A stretch of DNA of 64,000 nucleotides from Streptomyces noursei. GTDB taxonomy: Bacteria; Actinomycetota; Actinomycetes; Streptomycetales; Streptomycetaceae. Position 1 is the first letter of the stretch, and each line of letters starts with the position of its first letter. The stretch is taken from positions 1 to 64,000 of the forward strand of contig NZ_LWBU01000270.1 of the NCBI RefSeq assembly GCF_001646665.1. The letters run 5' to 3'. The translations under genes and the position numbers were made by a program. The notes below the pieces were generated by a model, which was given only the letters and a program-made list of their open reading frames with translations, did no database searches and was not told where the DNA came from. Below are positions 1 to 8,873 of this stretch, one piece after another.

Positions 1-81
1 TCGTCGCAGCCAAGTAACCCCGGCACACCCCCGAACCACTCATTCACGGCACCCAATTGAGACCACGTGGAGTTGTTCCGC

Positions 82-3000
82 ATGACTGACAGAAGTCGCT
101 CGAGACGGCGACGCGGTACCGGCATGTCAGGGCTCGCCCTGGGCCTGACGCTGAGCCTTCTCGGCTCGGCATGGGCCGAATCCGCCGCCGCGGCCGAAGT
201 GGGCCTGCCCGCGGACGCGCGCGCACAGGTCCTCGACGCCTGGCACCTCGGCGGCCGCGCGGTACGCGCGGAAGCGGAGGCCGCGCTCGTCGGCGGCGAC
301 GAGAACCTCAAGGCCTTTCTCGACACGGGCCTGGTCCGCGCCCGCACCGAGGACGAACGCGTCGCCGTCCTGGCGATGCTCAACTACGCCGGCCCGGGCG
401 TACGGGCGGCGGTCCAGCGCGCGCTCTCCGGTTCGGACGTCGAACTGCACGCCTTCGTGACGGAGGGCTACAAGAAGCCCCTGAACGACGACCGCAGGGC
501 CGCGGTGCTCAACATCCTGGGGACCGGCGGGAAGGCGATCACCCGCGAGGCCAACAAGGCGCTCGACGACGGCTCCCCCACGGTCCTCGAAGCCTTCCTC
601 AAGACGGGCCAGCACAAGGCCCGCGAGGAGGACGAACGCGCCGCGGCCTTCACCATGCTCAACGACGCCGGGCCGAACCTGACCCAGGCCGTCAACCGGG
701 CCCTCGACGGAACCGCGGCCGACATCAGCCGGCTGCTGGAGAAGGACCAGTACCTGGCCCGGGCGCGCGATCAGGAATCGCTGACGATCGGCCAGCTGGT
801 GGAGCAGGCCGAGAGCGCGGGGCGCCGGGCCCGTGAGGCCACGCAGGCGGCCAAGGACGCCTCCGAGCGAGCCGAGGCAGCATCCGCCGAGGCCAAGAAG
901 GCAGCCCTGAAGGCGGCCGCGGAGAGCGCCCAGGCACAGTCCGACTCCGTCAAGGCGTCACGCGCCGCCGGACGCGCGGCCGACGCGGCGCAGGGCGCCG
1001 CCGACGCGGCCCGGACGGCGATCTCGGCCTCCCGGACGGCGATCTCCGCCGCAAAGACGGCGGCCTCCGCCGCCCAGGCCGCGGCCGGCGCTGCGGCTGC
1101 CGCGTCGAAGGCCTCGGTCCGCGCCCGCGACGCCGCCTCCGCGGCGTCCCAGGACGCCTCCCAGGCCGGCGCCGCCAGCGAGGCCGCCAAGACGGCCCGT
1201 GACACGGCGAAGATGGCCCGCAGGGCGGCGGACGCCGCCCAGGCGGCCGCCGACGCGGGTGTCTCGGCCCAGCAGTCGAGCGAGGCCGCGGCGCGCGCCG
1301 GGCAGAACGCGGCCGCCTCCGCCGAGGCGGCGGCCGACGCCGCCGCGGCCTCCGGCGTCTCCCAGGCGCAGGCCGATCGCGCCAGGCAGGCCGCGAACCT
1401 CGCCCGGTCCGCCGCCAACACCGCGACGCTCGCGGCCGACCGGGCGGGGAAGCTCGCCGCCCGCGCCGCGACCGAGGCACGGGCGGCGGGAGCCGCCGCC
1501 AGCAGTGCCGCCGTGCACGCCGACGCCGCCGCGGCGGCCGCCGAGGACGCGGCCGCCCACGCCGGACAGGCGGTGGACTGGGCCAACAAGGCCACGGCGA
1601 ACGCCAACGCGGCCATCGCGGCCGCCGAGGACGCCGGCCGAGCGGTGGAGCAGGCCAAGAGGATCGCCCAGCTCGCCCGCGACACCGAGGCCGCCCAGCT
1701 CGCCGAGGAGCGCGCGCTGGCCATCGAGGTGGCCAAGAAGTTCAAGGCCGAGGAGAGCCGGTACCTCGCCCTGACCCAGAAGAACCAGGCCCAGGAGCAG
1801 TCGACCACCCTGGAGACCAAGGACCTGCTGAACCGGGCGAGCACCGAGCCCGACGCGGCCAAGGCCGCCTCCCTCGGCCGCAAGGCCGCGCTCAACCTGA
1901 TGGACTCCTCGGGAGTCTGGACGCGCCAGGCGGCGCAGGAGGCACTGACCACCGACGACGAGGGCGTGGTCGGCTGGGCGAAGGAGGGGTACACCCACGC
2001 GGCGCAGCTCGACGACCGGGAGAAGGTCCTCACGCTGGCCAAGCTCAACAGGGTCGTCCTCTCGGAGGCCGCGCAGCGGACCCTGGAGAGCGACGACCCG
2101 CAAGCCGTGACCAACTTCCTGGTCAACGGCGCCAGGGACGTGCAGGCGGACGACTACCGCGCGGCCGTGCTGAAGTCCCTGAACGGCGCCGGCAAGGCGG
2201 TGACCGCGGCCGCCAACGCCGCGCTGGACAACGGCAGCATCCAGGCTCTGCACAAGTTCCTGCTCGTCGACCACTCCATCGCGAAGACCGAGGACGACCG
2301 CGCGGCGACCCTGGCCGCGCTGAAGGATGCCGGGCCCAATGTGGAGGCCGCGGCTCAGGCCGCCCTCGAGGGCCCGCAGTGGATGGTGCAGCAGTTCGTC
2401 GACTACGCCTACTACAAGGCTCAGGAGGCGGACCGGGACACCGCGACCCACGTGGAGTCCATCAGCGCGCAGATCAGCGCGGCGGCGCGCATCGCCGCGA
2501 CCGCCTACCAGGACGCCGCGGAGGCTTCCCAGGCGGCCGCCCTGGCCCGCAAGGCGGGCGAGGAAGCCGTGATGTGGGCGACGAAGGCGTCCAAGTCGGC
2601 ACAGGACGCGCGCTCGTTCGCGGACCAGGCGGCCGCCTCGTCCAGGGCCGCCGACAAGTCCGCCGCGGAGGCGCAGATATCGGCGAACACCGCGGCGTCG
2701 GCGGCGGCGTCCGCGCGTAGCGCGAGCCGTCAGGCCAACTACTCGGCCAACCAGGCAGCCCAGTCGGCCCGCGACGCGGTGGCCTCGGCCGCCAGTGCCC
2801 GGGCCTCCGCCGATCTCGCGCACGCCGCCCAGCTCGCCGCCGGCAAGAGCGCCGACGAGGCCAGGGCCGCGCGGAACGAGGCCCAGCAGGTCGCCGAGCA
2901 GAAGCGCAGGGACGAGATCACCGTCGAGGCCGCGAAGGCGGCCGAGTCGGCTCGTCAGAACGAGGCGAACAACGTCGACCCGGCCGACACGCCGGCCAAC

Positions 3001-3378
3001 GACAGCATCGTCATGGGCCCGACCGAGGCGGAGGAGAAGGCCTCCGCCGCCAGGACGGCCACGCAGATGGCGACGATCAGTGCGGGCCTGGGCGGGGCGG
3101 CGATCGCCGTGGCCTTCGTTCCGGGCCTGCAGCCGCTTGCGGCGGGTCTGGCCGGGGCGTCGCTGGTGTTCGCCGGCATCAGTACCCTCTACAACGGCAA
3201 GGCCTACGGCTGGAAGAGCAAGGAGTTCATCACCGGTGTCGGCGGCATGGCCCTGAGCATCGGTCTCGGTGGTGTGGGAAGTCTCGCGGCTTCCATGGCG
3301 GTCACCAACACCGGTAAGGCCGCGGTCAGCGGCATCAACAACGCGGCGTCGACCCTCGTAGGCTGGTTCACGAGGTGA
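82..3378 (+). CDS. ALF-repeat, alanine-rich coiled-coil exported protein
   Basis: About 1098 residues. The ATG at 82 is chosen over the in-frame GTG at 67 because GGAG (69-72) sits 9 nt before it. An Arg-rich n-region and hydrophobic core (about residues 15-33) followed by Ala-rich cleavage sites look like a signal peptide. Then come about four 43-residue ALF-type repeats (roughly 65-230; each with a DDRRAAVL or EDERVAVL-like core followed by a glycine turn), a long Ala/Lys/Glu heptad stretch (235-573), a second ALF block (583-783), a second Ala-rich coiled coil (783-973) and a glycine-rich hydrophobic tail (993-1098). ALF repeats are a short actinobacterial repeat family without assigned function. 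The shape (exported, two rods, hydrophobic end) suggests a surface or secreted filament or effector, which is inference. The amphipathic C-terminus could insert in a membrane. Confidence 0.85.
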   Translation: MTDRSRSRRRRGTGMSGLALGLTLSLLGSAWAESAAAAEVGLPADARAQVLDAWHLGGRAVRAEAEAALVGGDENLKAFLDTGLVRARTEDERVAVLAMLNYAGPGVRAAVQRALSGSDVELHAFVTEGYKKPLNDDRRAAVLNILGTGGKAITREANKALDDGSPTVLEAFLKTGQHKAREEDERAAAFTMLNDAGPNLTQAVNRALDGTAADISRLLEKDQYLARARDQESLTIGQLVEQAESAGRRAREATQAAKDASERAEAASAEAKKAALKAAAESAQAQSDSVKASRAAGRAADAAQGAADAARTAISASRTAISAAKTAASAAQAAAGAAAAASKASVRARDAASAASQDASQAGAASEAAKTARDTAKMARRAADAAQAAADAGVSAQQSSEAAARAGQNAAASAEAAADAAAASGVSQAQADRARQAANLARSAANTATLAADRAGKLAARAATEARAAGAAASSAAVHADAAAAAAEDAAAHAGQAVDWANKATANANAAIAAAEDAGRAVEQAKRIAQLARDTEAAQLAEERALAIEVAKKFKAEESRYLALTQKNQAQEQSTTLETKDLLNRASTEPDAAKAASLGRKAALNLMDSSGVWTRQAAQEALTTDDEGVVGWAKEGYTHAAQLDDREKVLTLAKLNRVVLSEAAQRTLESDDPQAVTNFLVNGARDVQADDYRAAVLKSLNGAGKAVTAAANAALDNGSIQALHKFLLVDHSIAKTEDDRAATLAALKDAGPNVEAAAQAALEGPQWMVQQFVDYAYYKAQEADRDTATHVESISAQISAAARIAATAYQDAAEASQAAALARKAGEEAVMWATKASKSAQDARSFADQAAASSRAADKSAAEAQISANTAASAAASARSASRQANYSANQAAQSARDAVASAASARASADLAHAAQLAAGKSADEARAARNEAQQVAEQKRRDEITVEAAKAAESARQNEANNVDPADTPANDSIVMGPTEAEEKASAARTATQMATISAGLGGAAIAVAFVPGLQPLAAGLAGASLVFAGISTLYNGKAYGWKSKEFITGVGGMALSIGLGGVGSLAASMAVTNTGKAAVSGINNAASTLVGWFTR

Positions 3379-3390
3379 TAGGACGCTCGA

Positions 3391-3429
3391 CCGGACGGGC
3401 GGCGAGGGAGTCCCTCGCCGCCCGTCCGG
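3391..3429 (+). terminator. Perfect 19-bp inverted repeat after the ALF gene
   Basis: Arms 3391-3409 and 3411-3429 are exact reverse complements with one base between them, so the folded hairpin would have a 3-5 nt loop. It begins 13 bases after the ALF stop codon, fitting a factor-independent terminator or mRNA-stabilising stem. There is no U-tract, which is usual in Streptomyces. Confidence 0.8.
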
Positions 3430-3469
3430 GACAGCACGCCTCATCCGCCCTCAGACGGAAAGAGCATCG

Positions 3470-3853
3470 GTGATAGACAGAGCCTCCCCGCTGTGGTGGG
3501 TCTTCGCAGCAGGCACCGCGGCGCTCCAGCTCGCGGTGCTGTTCCCGGGCATGGTCACCCGAGGACAGAAGATCTTCGTTTCCTGTGGTCCGGTGGCGAC
3601 ATTTCTCGCGTTGACGGCTTTCAGCGCGGTCACCGGATGGCCCCTCACCCGGATGCTTCCCTGTTACTGCGCGATCAACCTGGGCATCATCACGGGCATG
3701 TTGGGCCACAGGAGGGCGCTTCGCTCCTACATGGCCGACCGGGCGGAGAACCCGAGCCTGCCCGAGGACGGAACGGCGACCCCGTGGGCCCTCCAGGTGG
3801 CGTTCACCCTCCCCGTCTTCCTCGGCCTGGCCTTCTGGTACATGCGCGGCTGA
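3470..3853 (+). CDS. Small four-helix membrane protein, function unknown
   Basis: 127 residues from a GTG preceded by GGAAAG. Hydrophobic segments lie at about 8-26, 34-55, 62-78 and 107-124, with a short basic loop after the third. It follows the ALF-repeat gene on the same strand with a hairpin between them, so it may be transcribed separately or by read-through. No family is recognised. It could be a membrane partner of the ALF protein, an inference from position only. Confidence 0.65.
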   Translation: MIDRASPLWWVFAAGTAALQLAVLFPGMVTRGQKIFVSCGPVATFLALTAFSAVTGWPLTRMLPCYCAINLGIITGMLGHRRALRSYMADRAENPSLPEDGTATPWALQVAFTLPVFLGLAFWYMRG

Positions 3854-4354
3854 GCCCGCGTCGTTTCCGCCCCCATGAGGGAGCCTCGAGACCTGGCTCG
3901 CAGCTCGGCTGCTGCCCGGCAGAGCGTTCCGGAGATCTTCCCCAAACTCGGCACGACGGGCGAGGGCATCGAGCGGTACCGGGATGGTGGCGCTGGATGT
4001 CCCCCGGAGGCAGATTTGTCGCGGATCCTCAAGCTCCTGGAACACGGCGCGGCGGAGGGCTGGTGGCACTGGGCGGAGGGGCGCGTCACCGCTGCTTGGA
4101 GGTCGATGGACACAGGCTGAGTGGCAGGTCGCGACCGGCCCTACGTCCCCGCACCGGTCAACATGGGGCGGCATCCGCCGGCCAACCTCTGATCGAGCAG
4201 CGTCACAGCCACACATCACGATCGCCAGCCCGGGTGACCGGGGCCGGCTCGCATGCCTCGGCAACGGCCAGGCACCTGCCGAGCAACCTGCCGGACCCGA
4301 TACGCCGCCATCCACCACCCCGAACAGGCATCGCACGATCCCCGAAACGACGAA

Positions 4355-4386
4355 GATCCCGCCCGATCTTGCGATCGGTCGGGATC
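4355..4386. promoter_or_regulatory. 14-bp inverted repeat, possible operator
   Basis: Arms 4355-4368 and 4373-4386 match at 13 of 14 positions around a 4-nt loop (TTGC). It lies 60-90 bp upstream of the small GTG gene at 4446 that starts the integrative-element fragment. Its place and symmetry suit an operator for an element-encoded repressor; a transcript hairpin is the alternative. The flanking bases 3854-4445 show no convincing gene. Confidence 0.45.
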
Positions 4387-4445
4387 TCGTCACCATTCCT
4401 GAGCTAACTCAAGAACAGTCGCCCGACGACTGGAGGAGACCGCTC

Positions 4446-4553
4446 GTGCTCCTTCCCCGCCCGCGCCGCCGGATCGGCCGGCCCCGCCCGCAGCGTCCCG
4501 GCCCCCGCTACCCGCAGCGCCCCGCCCGGCGCCCCGGCGCCTGGAGCAGGTGA
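4446..4553 (+). CDS. Short Arg/Pro-rich peptide upstream of zinc-binding gene
   Basis: 35 codons from GTG, with GAGGAG 8 nt upstream. The stop overlaps the next start (TGATG at 4551-4555), so translation of the downstream gene is probably coupled to it. The product is Arg/Pro-rich with no recognisable fold. Small ORFs in this position are common in actinomycete integrative elements; it may be a leader peptide. Confidence 0.4.
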   Translation: MLLPRPRRRIGRPRPQRPGPRYPQRPARRPGAWSR

Positions 4554-4905
4554 TGGACGATCAGGACCAGGACCTGGTCGACGTCGACCCACACGACCCC
4601 GGCGACGGTTCCCTCCCGGCCTACCGGTGGCGGCAGGCCGGCGCCGGGCTCGCGACCCGTCGCCAGCTGCCTGAAATGGGGCTGCGCCCCGGCGGCCAGG
4701 GGCCCGTCGCCCGGATCGAATGCCGCTGCGGCAAGCGCTTCGCATGGCTGTACCGGATCGACTTGGCGAAGCCGAAGTTCGCGATCACGCTCGCGAAAGA
4801 GGCCGCGCCCGACAAGGCGATGGCTGCTCGCCAGACATGTCCCGCCCCTGCCGCCGGCGCTGTTTCCACTGCCTCCCGCTCAAGACCTTGGGGGCCTGCC
4901 CGGAT
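4553..4905 (+). pseudogene. RRQRL-type zinc-binding ICE protein, frameshifted
   Basis: The first frame gives a protein with an RRQL motif near residue 37, a CRCGK zinc-knuckle half and the conserved AMAARQTCP segment. At about 4846-4850 the frame is lost: the second cysteine cluster (CRRRCFHC, then LPLKTLGAC) continues in another frame. The family is a small zinc-binding protein common in actinomycete integrative elements. The frameshift separates the two Cys clusters, and the end runs into the 3' end of the opposing channel gene at 4909, so it looks truncated too. The start at 4550 or 4553 overlaps the upstream stop. Confidence 0.7.
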
Positions 4906-4908
4906 GCC

Positions 4909-5568
4909 TCAACCGCCCGAGGTGCGGTACCCCTGGGTGGCCGCGCGCAGGCGCTTGCCCCGCCGGCCCAGCACCACCTTCACCGGGACCAGCAACGCCC
5001 ACCACAGCTCCGCGCCCGTCGGAGAGACGAAGGCGAGCGGAACGGCAACGGCGAAGACCAGCACCATCGACCCCAGGTCGAGCACGTCATTGCGCGCCAC
5101 CGGATCGGACATCGCCGTGCTGCTCAGCCACGGGCGCTTCCACACCACGACCGTCAGAGAGAGCTGTACGGCCCCGATGGCCGCGACGGCGCCGGAATAG
5201 ACGGCCACCGACTGCGACTCGTCCCCGTACTCGGCCAGCAGGGTGGTGGGGAAAGGCATCAGGGCGATGAGCCCCAGGCTGATCAGCCCGAGCTTGATGA
5301 CGGTCCCGTCCACCTCCCGCACGTACCGGAAGACCTGATGGTGGCCCTGCCAGAAGGCTGCGATGACCACAAAGCTGAGGACGTACGCCCACAGGTTGGG
5401 CACGACCTCCCCCAGCGCCCCTTCGAAACCGGCCGAGTCCAGCCCGGCGGGCAGTCTGATGTCCAGTGCCAGCAGCGTCATCGCGATGGCGAAGACGCCG
5501 TCCGACAGCGCGAGGACCCGGGCCGCGCTCCCCTCGTCGTCGCGCGCTCGCTGGTAACCGTTCACCAC
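4909..5568 (-). CDS. TMEM175-family potassium channel-like protein (DUF1211)
   Basis: 219 residues. Near residue 20 it carries LALSDGVFAIAMTLLALDI, the SDG-containing first helix that defines the TMEM175/DUF1211 family; prokaryotic members are K+-selective tetrameric channels in the membrane. Further helices lie at about 60-80, 90-112, 120-145 and 170-195, giving the usual six-helix subunit. A second hallmark, HHQVFR, follows helix 2. The gene is intact although it lies between decayed mobile-element genes, so it is either retained element cargo or a chromosomal gene the element inserted beside. Confidence 0.88.
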   Translation of the reverse strand: MVNGYQRARDDEGSAARVLALSDGVFAIAMTLLALDIRLPAGLDSAGFEGALGEVVPNLWAYVLSFVVIAAFWQGHHQVFRYVREVDGTVIKLGLISLGLIALMPFPTTLLAEYGDESQSVAVYSGAVAAIGAVQLSLTVVVWKRPWLSSTAMSDPVARNDVLDLGSMVLVFAVAVPLAFVSPTGAELWWALLVPVKVVLGRRGKRLRAATQGYRTSGG

Positions 5569-6149
5569 GCCACCATAGGGTTGAACATCCCGAAATGTCT
5601 TGATCTACACGTACCCGAGGGCTGCCTCCGCCGCAGGGCCTCGTCCCGTAACCGGGCCCATCACGGGACTGTGACGCGGAACGGACGGTTCCTGCAAGCC
5701 AGACCACCGTGGTGCCGAAGGCGCCCCGTCGCCGACGGTGGCGGCGCGTATGCCCTGGACGAGGTCGGCGAGCTCCGGGTTCCGGGAGAGGTCCACGGTG
5801 ACGTACGCGTGGAGCAGTGAGTGCCATCCCTCCCATGCGCCTTGGCCGTGCTGAAAGCGAAAGGGCTTCACCCAGAATCAGCCCTTCGGCGAGTCGGCCC
5901 AGGCATCGAGACGCCCCAGCCTTCCACCACGGTCGATCCAACTGCGGTCAGATCGAGCGTTCCCGGGCCGAACTCAAGCGCTCTGACCGCGCTTCAGCGA
6001 AGGCCCGTCGTGGTGTTCGCCCCGTCTGCTTTCGACATGGCGCTTCCCGCTGCTCAAGTGGTTTGAATGGTGGCTCGTCGGCCTGGACGCGGTCACCCTT
6101 CCGGCGTACTCGTCACGGAAGCGCGGCCAGAACCAACTGTGGCGCTCAG
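5569..6149. other. Gene-poor stretch with no firm coding signal
   Basis: About 580 bases between the channel gene and the first cargo fragment. A leftward frame (5605-5871) contains a plausible segment, HAYVTVDLSRNPELADLV, that may be a remnant, but no family is recognised and the rest is low-complexity. Nothing else supported. Confidence 0.4.
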
Positions 6150-6314
6150 TCACACGTGCACGTCTTCACCGGCATGGCCGCCTCGGTGACCGAGGGCCTG
6201 ACCCGCGCCCACCAGGTCTGCGATGCCGCGTTCGCCGCGCACCGCCGCACCGTCCACAACGCCGCGACTACGGCGACCGCCGCCACCCCATCGCGATCCA
6301 GCTCGACTTCTGAT
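6150..6314 (+). pseudogene. HVFTG-motif protein fragment, frameshifted
   Basis: Reads HVHVFTGMAAS, then TRAHQVCDAAFAAH, closely parallel to the intact protein at 6793-7098 (VHVFTGHAES, then RIAHEVYDQA). Near 6265 the frame must change to reach a sensible end, DYGDRRHPIAIQLDF, with a stop at 6312-6314. The 5' end is missing. It is a paralogous, decayed copy, so the family was present at least twice in the element. Confidence 0.55.
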
Positions 6315-6343
6315 CCGAACCGGCACGCCGAAGGAGACCCGCT

Positions 6344-6691
6344 CATGGCCATGTCCGCCGCCGCGAAGGCGTACTACGACTCCCACTTCCAGGCCCTGCG
6401 CGAGCACGGCGCGATGAACGCCGCCCGCCTCGAGCCACGCCAGGCCCTGCAATACACCACCGTCAACGGCGCCCGCCTGCTGCCGTTCCCATCCCTGATG
6501 CCCGCCCGGTCCGTGGCACCGGCCGTCCACTCGGCAATCAAGAAGACCTGGTCCACGAGTACGACGTCGCCGCCCGCGACGGCTTCCCGCTGCGCATCGT
6601 CCACATCCGGCACGCCCCTGGCACCTGGTCCAGCGGCGAGGACGTCATCGACGTCTACGAGGTCCCCACCGCGGAGCCGTCCGTGCCGTAG
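6344..6691 (+). pseudogene. Unknown ICE cargo protein split by one frameshift
   Basis: Starts with an ATG preceded by GAAGGAG. The first frame reads AAAKAYYDSHFQALREHG and continues to about residue 63. A one-base loss near 6533 (CACTCGGCAATC instead of CACTCGGGCAATC) shifts it; the correct continuation is DLVHEYDVAARDGFPLRIVH and it ends EVPTAEPSVP before a TAG at 6689. Restored length is about 115 residues. No function is known. It is a clean example of a single-base lesion. Confidence 0.6.
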
Positions 6692-6792
6692 CCGGTGACG
6701 GGCCTCCGTGCCGCCCCGGCCCCCGTTCGACGGAGGCCGGGGCGGTCGCCGTGGTCCCTCACCGCTTCGAAGAACGAAAGGAGATGGACGCC

Positions 6793-7098
6793 ATGACCCT
6801 GCTCCCCCTCTACGAGGTCGACGTCCCGACAAGGAACACCGCCGGCCTGCGCCGTGTGCACGTCTTCACCGGCCACGCCGAAAGCCGCAGCGCCGCCGTA
6901 CGGATAGCCCACGAGGTCTACGACCAGGCCGCCGCCGCACGGCAGGCCGGCCTCGAGGTCCCCGGCAGGCGGGCGGGCGGCTGGACGGCGCGCGGTTACC
7001 GTCCCGGCTGGGAGCTCGACTGGAAAGCGGCGACCGCCGGCCGTTGGAACGACCCGTCCAGCCGGACCCGCGCCGACGACGGCGACTTCGAGCTGTAG
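6793..7098 (+). CDS. HVFTG-motif small protein, intact copy
   Basis: 101 residues from an ATG with AAAGGAG 9 nt upstream. The core reads RVHVFTGHAESRSAA, then a helix rich in Ala/Arg, and a Trp-rich acidic end. It is the only undamaged gene of this cargo block and is paralogous to the fragment at 6150. Function unknown; the small alpha/beta appearance gives no catalytic motif. Confidence 0.6.
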   Translation: MTLLPLYEVDVPTRNTAGLRRVHVFTGHAESRSAAVRIAHEVYDQAAAARQAGLEVPGRRAGGWTARGYRPGWELDWKAATAGRWNDPSSRTRADDGDFEL

Positions 7099-7187
7099 CC
7101 ACGCCCCGGGACAGGCGTCCAGGCGTCCAGGCGTCCAAACCGACCGCCCGCCCCAGGGCCTTACCCATCCCTACGAGACGATCGCCA

Positions 7188-7443
7188 GTGGACTCCGTCC
7201 TCGCGTCGATCGCGGCCCGGCTCACGGCCTGGGCGGGTCCGCGCGCTGCGGTCGGCAGGCTCGGCGGCGATGAGTTCGCCGTCGCCCTGGACCTGCCCGC
7301 CCCACGCCGCGCTGCAGAGGGCCGCCGACGCCGCCCTGTACGACGGCAAGCACTCCGGCCACGCCGTCCTCGCCACCGCCGTGCACACCACGGTGCCGTC
7401 TGTCAACGGCCGCCGTGCCGGGCGCCCCGGCACGGCGAGCTGA
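7188..7443 (+). pseudogene. GGDEF (diguanylate cyclase-like) domain remnant
   Basis: Reads RLGGDEFAVALDLP, the cyclase active-site loop, preceded by the helix SVLASIAARLTAWAG. After LP the frame changes, and the typical GGDEF C-terminal helix AADAALYDGKHSGH follows in another frame to the stop at 7441-7443. Both the N-terminal half (nucleotide-binding DxLT motif) and the segment between the two parts are missing, so it cannot make c-di-GMP. Small GGDEF proteins of this kind are frequent in actinomycete elements. Confidence 0.7.
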
Positions 7444-7454
7444 GGGCGAGCAGC

Positions 7455-7898
7455 ATGAGCCAGCCCACCGTGCCCGAAAGCGGCTGGATCCGGTACATCA
7501 GCATCAGGCAGCCCTGGGCCGCCTGATGCTGACCGGGGAGAAGACCGTGGAGAACCGGCCCCAGCCGTCATGGCGACCGGGCTGGGTACTGCTGCACGCG
7601 GCCAAGCAGATCGACCGGGCTGCCCTGCGCGAGCCGCTGGTCGCGTACGATCCGGGGCCGCGACCTGGTGACCGGCGCCGTGCTCGGCGTGGCCCGTATC
7701 ACCGGCTCCCACCAGGGCCCCGACGGCTCGCCGCCCTGTTCCCCTTGGGCGCAGACCGGCGTCTGGCACCTGCTCCTCGACGACGTTCAGGAGCTCGCGC
7801 TGCCCATCCCGATCGAGCGGGGGCAGCTCGGCCCGTGGCGGCCGTCGCCGGACTTGGTCACGCAGGTGCTCCAGCAGTTGCCCCGCCTGCGGCCGTGA
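7455..7898 (+). pseudogene. ASCH-domain protein, two frameshifts
   Basis: Starts at an ATG and reads to ISIRQPWAA, then a stop caused by a lost base at about 7524. The next frame continues LMLTGEKTVENRPQPSW and GWVLLHAAKQID, the ASCH signature with its Trp-Ala pair, Gly-Lys-Thr-x-Glu-x-R loop and hydrophobic strand. A second shift near 7655 is needed to reach TGAVLGVARITG and the end at 7898. ASCH is a PUA-like beta-barrel thought to bind RNA or modified nucleotides. Confidence 0.7.
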
Positions 7899-8170
7899 CC
7901 CGCAAACGAGGCAAGCCGCTGTTCGAGCCGGGCTTGGTCCCGGCTCCCGGCGATCTCCTCGAATGGCGTGACAGCCGGCTCTTCGACGGCTGGCAGTCTC
8001 ACCTCTCGCCGTGTGCGACAAGCCCACGCCTCTGCGCTCCCACTACGGGGAGCCAGCACGTGCGCCGAAAGCTGGATCGCCGCGAATCCCACCGAGGCGC
8101 GCCTCGGCCGGTTCGCCTCCGACGCCCGGCGCGGGCGCCGGCGCACGACGACCATGCCTGACCCCTCCAG
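7895..8170 (+). pseudogene. Unknown cargo gene overlapping ASCH stop, frameshifted
   Basis: A GTG at 7895 overlaps the ASCH stop (GTGA). The first about 35 residues (KPLFEPGLVPAPGDLLEW, then RDSRLFDGW) look like real coding sequence, then the frame is lost; plausible continuations such as CDKPTPLRSHYGEPA and NPTEARLGRFASDARRG appear in the other two frames. No family recognised. Confidence 0.45.
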
Positions 8171-8183
8171 CAGAAGGCCCCTC

Positions 8184-8380
8184 ATGAGTAGCAACCGCGA
8201 CGTCGACCACGCCTCCCCTGCCCCGAGCCGCCCGCCTCCCCGCTGTGGCATCGCCACGGCGTGAAGCCCCGGCCGTTCACCGATGCACAGCGCCAGCGCA
8301 ACCGCGAGCTCCTCGTGCTCGCGCAGTACACCCCCCGACCCCGCTCCCCTTGCCTCACCGGGAACCGGGGCGGAGGCTAG
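8184..8380 (+). pseudogene. Unknown small cargo protein, one frameshift
   Basis: ATG with AGAAGG upstream. The first frame ends after about 26 codons; a shift near 8220 restores PPASPLWHRHGVKPRPFTD, then AQRQRNRELLVLAQYT, a convincing short basic protein ending at the TAG at 8378. Function unknown. Confidence 0.5.
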
Positions 8381-8384
8381 TTGA

Positions 8385-8873
8385 TGGACCAAGCACTGCG
8401 CCATCGACGGCCGGGGCGACGCGATCCCCGCCCCCGGCTCGCGCGGCACCCTTCGACCTCGTCGTCCGGCCCGCCGACATCGGCACGCTCGACGGGGACG
8501 CCCCCGACTGGGGTCGTTACTTGCAACGAGCGGAGACCCCCGCATCACGCACGAGCTGCTGAACGGCATCCAGTCGGCGACCTGCTGCGCGTCACCGGCA
8601 GCCTGGTTCAGCCTCTGGCGCCCGGTGAGCCCGCCCGGTTCACCGTCGACGCCGTGGAGGTCCTGGACACTGCGCTCGCCCCCGGTCCTGCGGGAGATGG
8701 TCATGGACCGGCACGGCGACTACTGCGTGATTTTCGACGCCGACCCGCAGCGCGGTCGGGTGCTTCGTCGTTCGGTGCGGGTGGCCGCGGTGGCACGGTG
8801 GATCTCGAGTCCGTTGATCGGCCGGGCGAGCAGTACGGCGACCGCGCTCATCGCGATCCCGCCGGCCCGGTGA
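8385..8873 (+). pseudogene. Unknown cargo protein, multiple frameshifts
   Basis: Segments IDGRGDAIPAPGSRG, VVRPADIGTLDGDAPDWGR, GDLLRVTGSLVQPLAPG and RFTVDAVEVLDTAL occur in successive frames, suggesting one protein of about 160 residues interrupted at least twice. Its end overlaps the 3' end of the opposing aat gene (8848). No known fold; single-strand DNA-binding-like accessory proteins of elements have similar sizes, but no motif supports that. Confidence 0.45.

Larger units (their letters stand above)
6150..8873 (+). mobile_element. Decayed integrative-element (AICE-type) cargo block
   Basis: Eight consecutive rightward small genes of the kind found in actinomycete integrative elements: two copies of a HVFTG-motif protein, a YYDSHFQALREHG protein, a GGDEF remnant, an ASCH-domain protein and three unknowns. 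They have tight spacing, proper ribosome sites and overlapping stops, but all except one are frameshifted. No integrase, excisionase or tra gene is present in the window, so this is a relic, not an active element. The fragment at 4446-4905 is probably part of the same relic. Confidence 0.65.

Noticed and set aside
958..3444. Long leftward open frame opposite the ALF gene
   Set aside because: It is the mirror of an Ala-rich repetitive gene; Gly/Arg-rich, no start signals.
3875..4120. Rightward 81-codon frame after the membrane gene
   Set aside because: No ribosome site or family. A competing leftward frame is equally plausible, so neither is supported.
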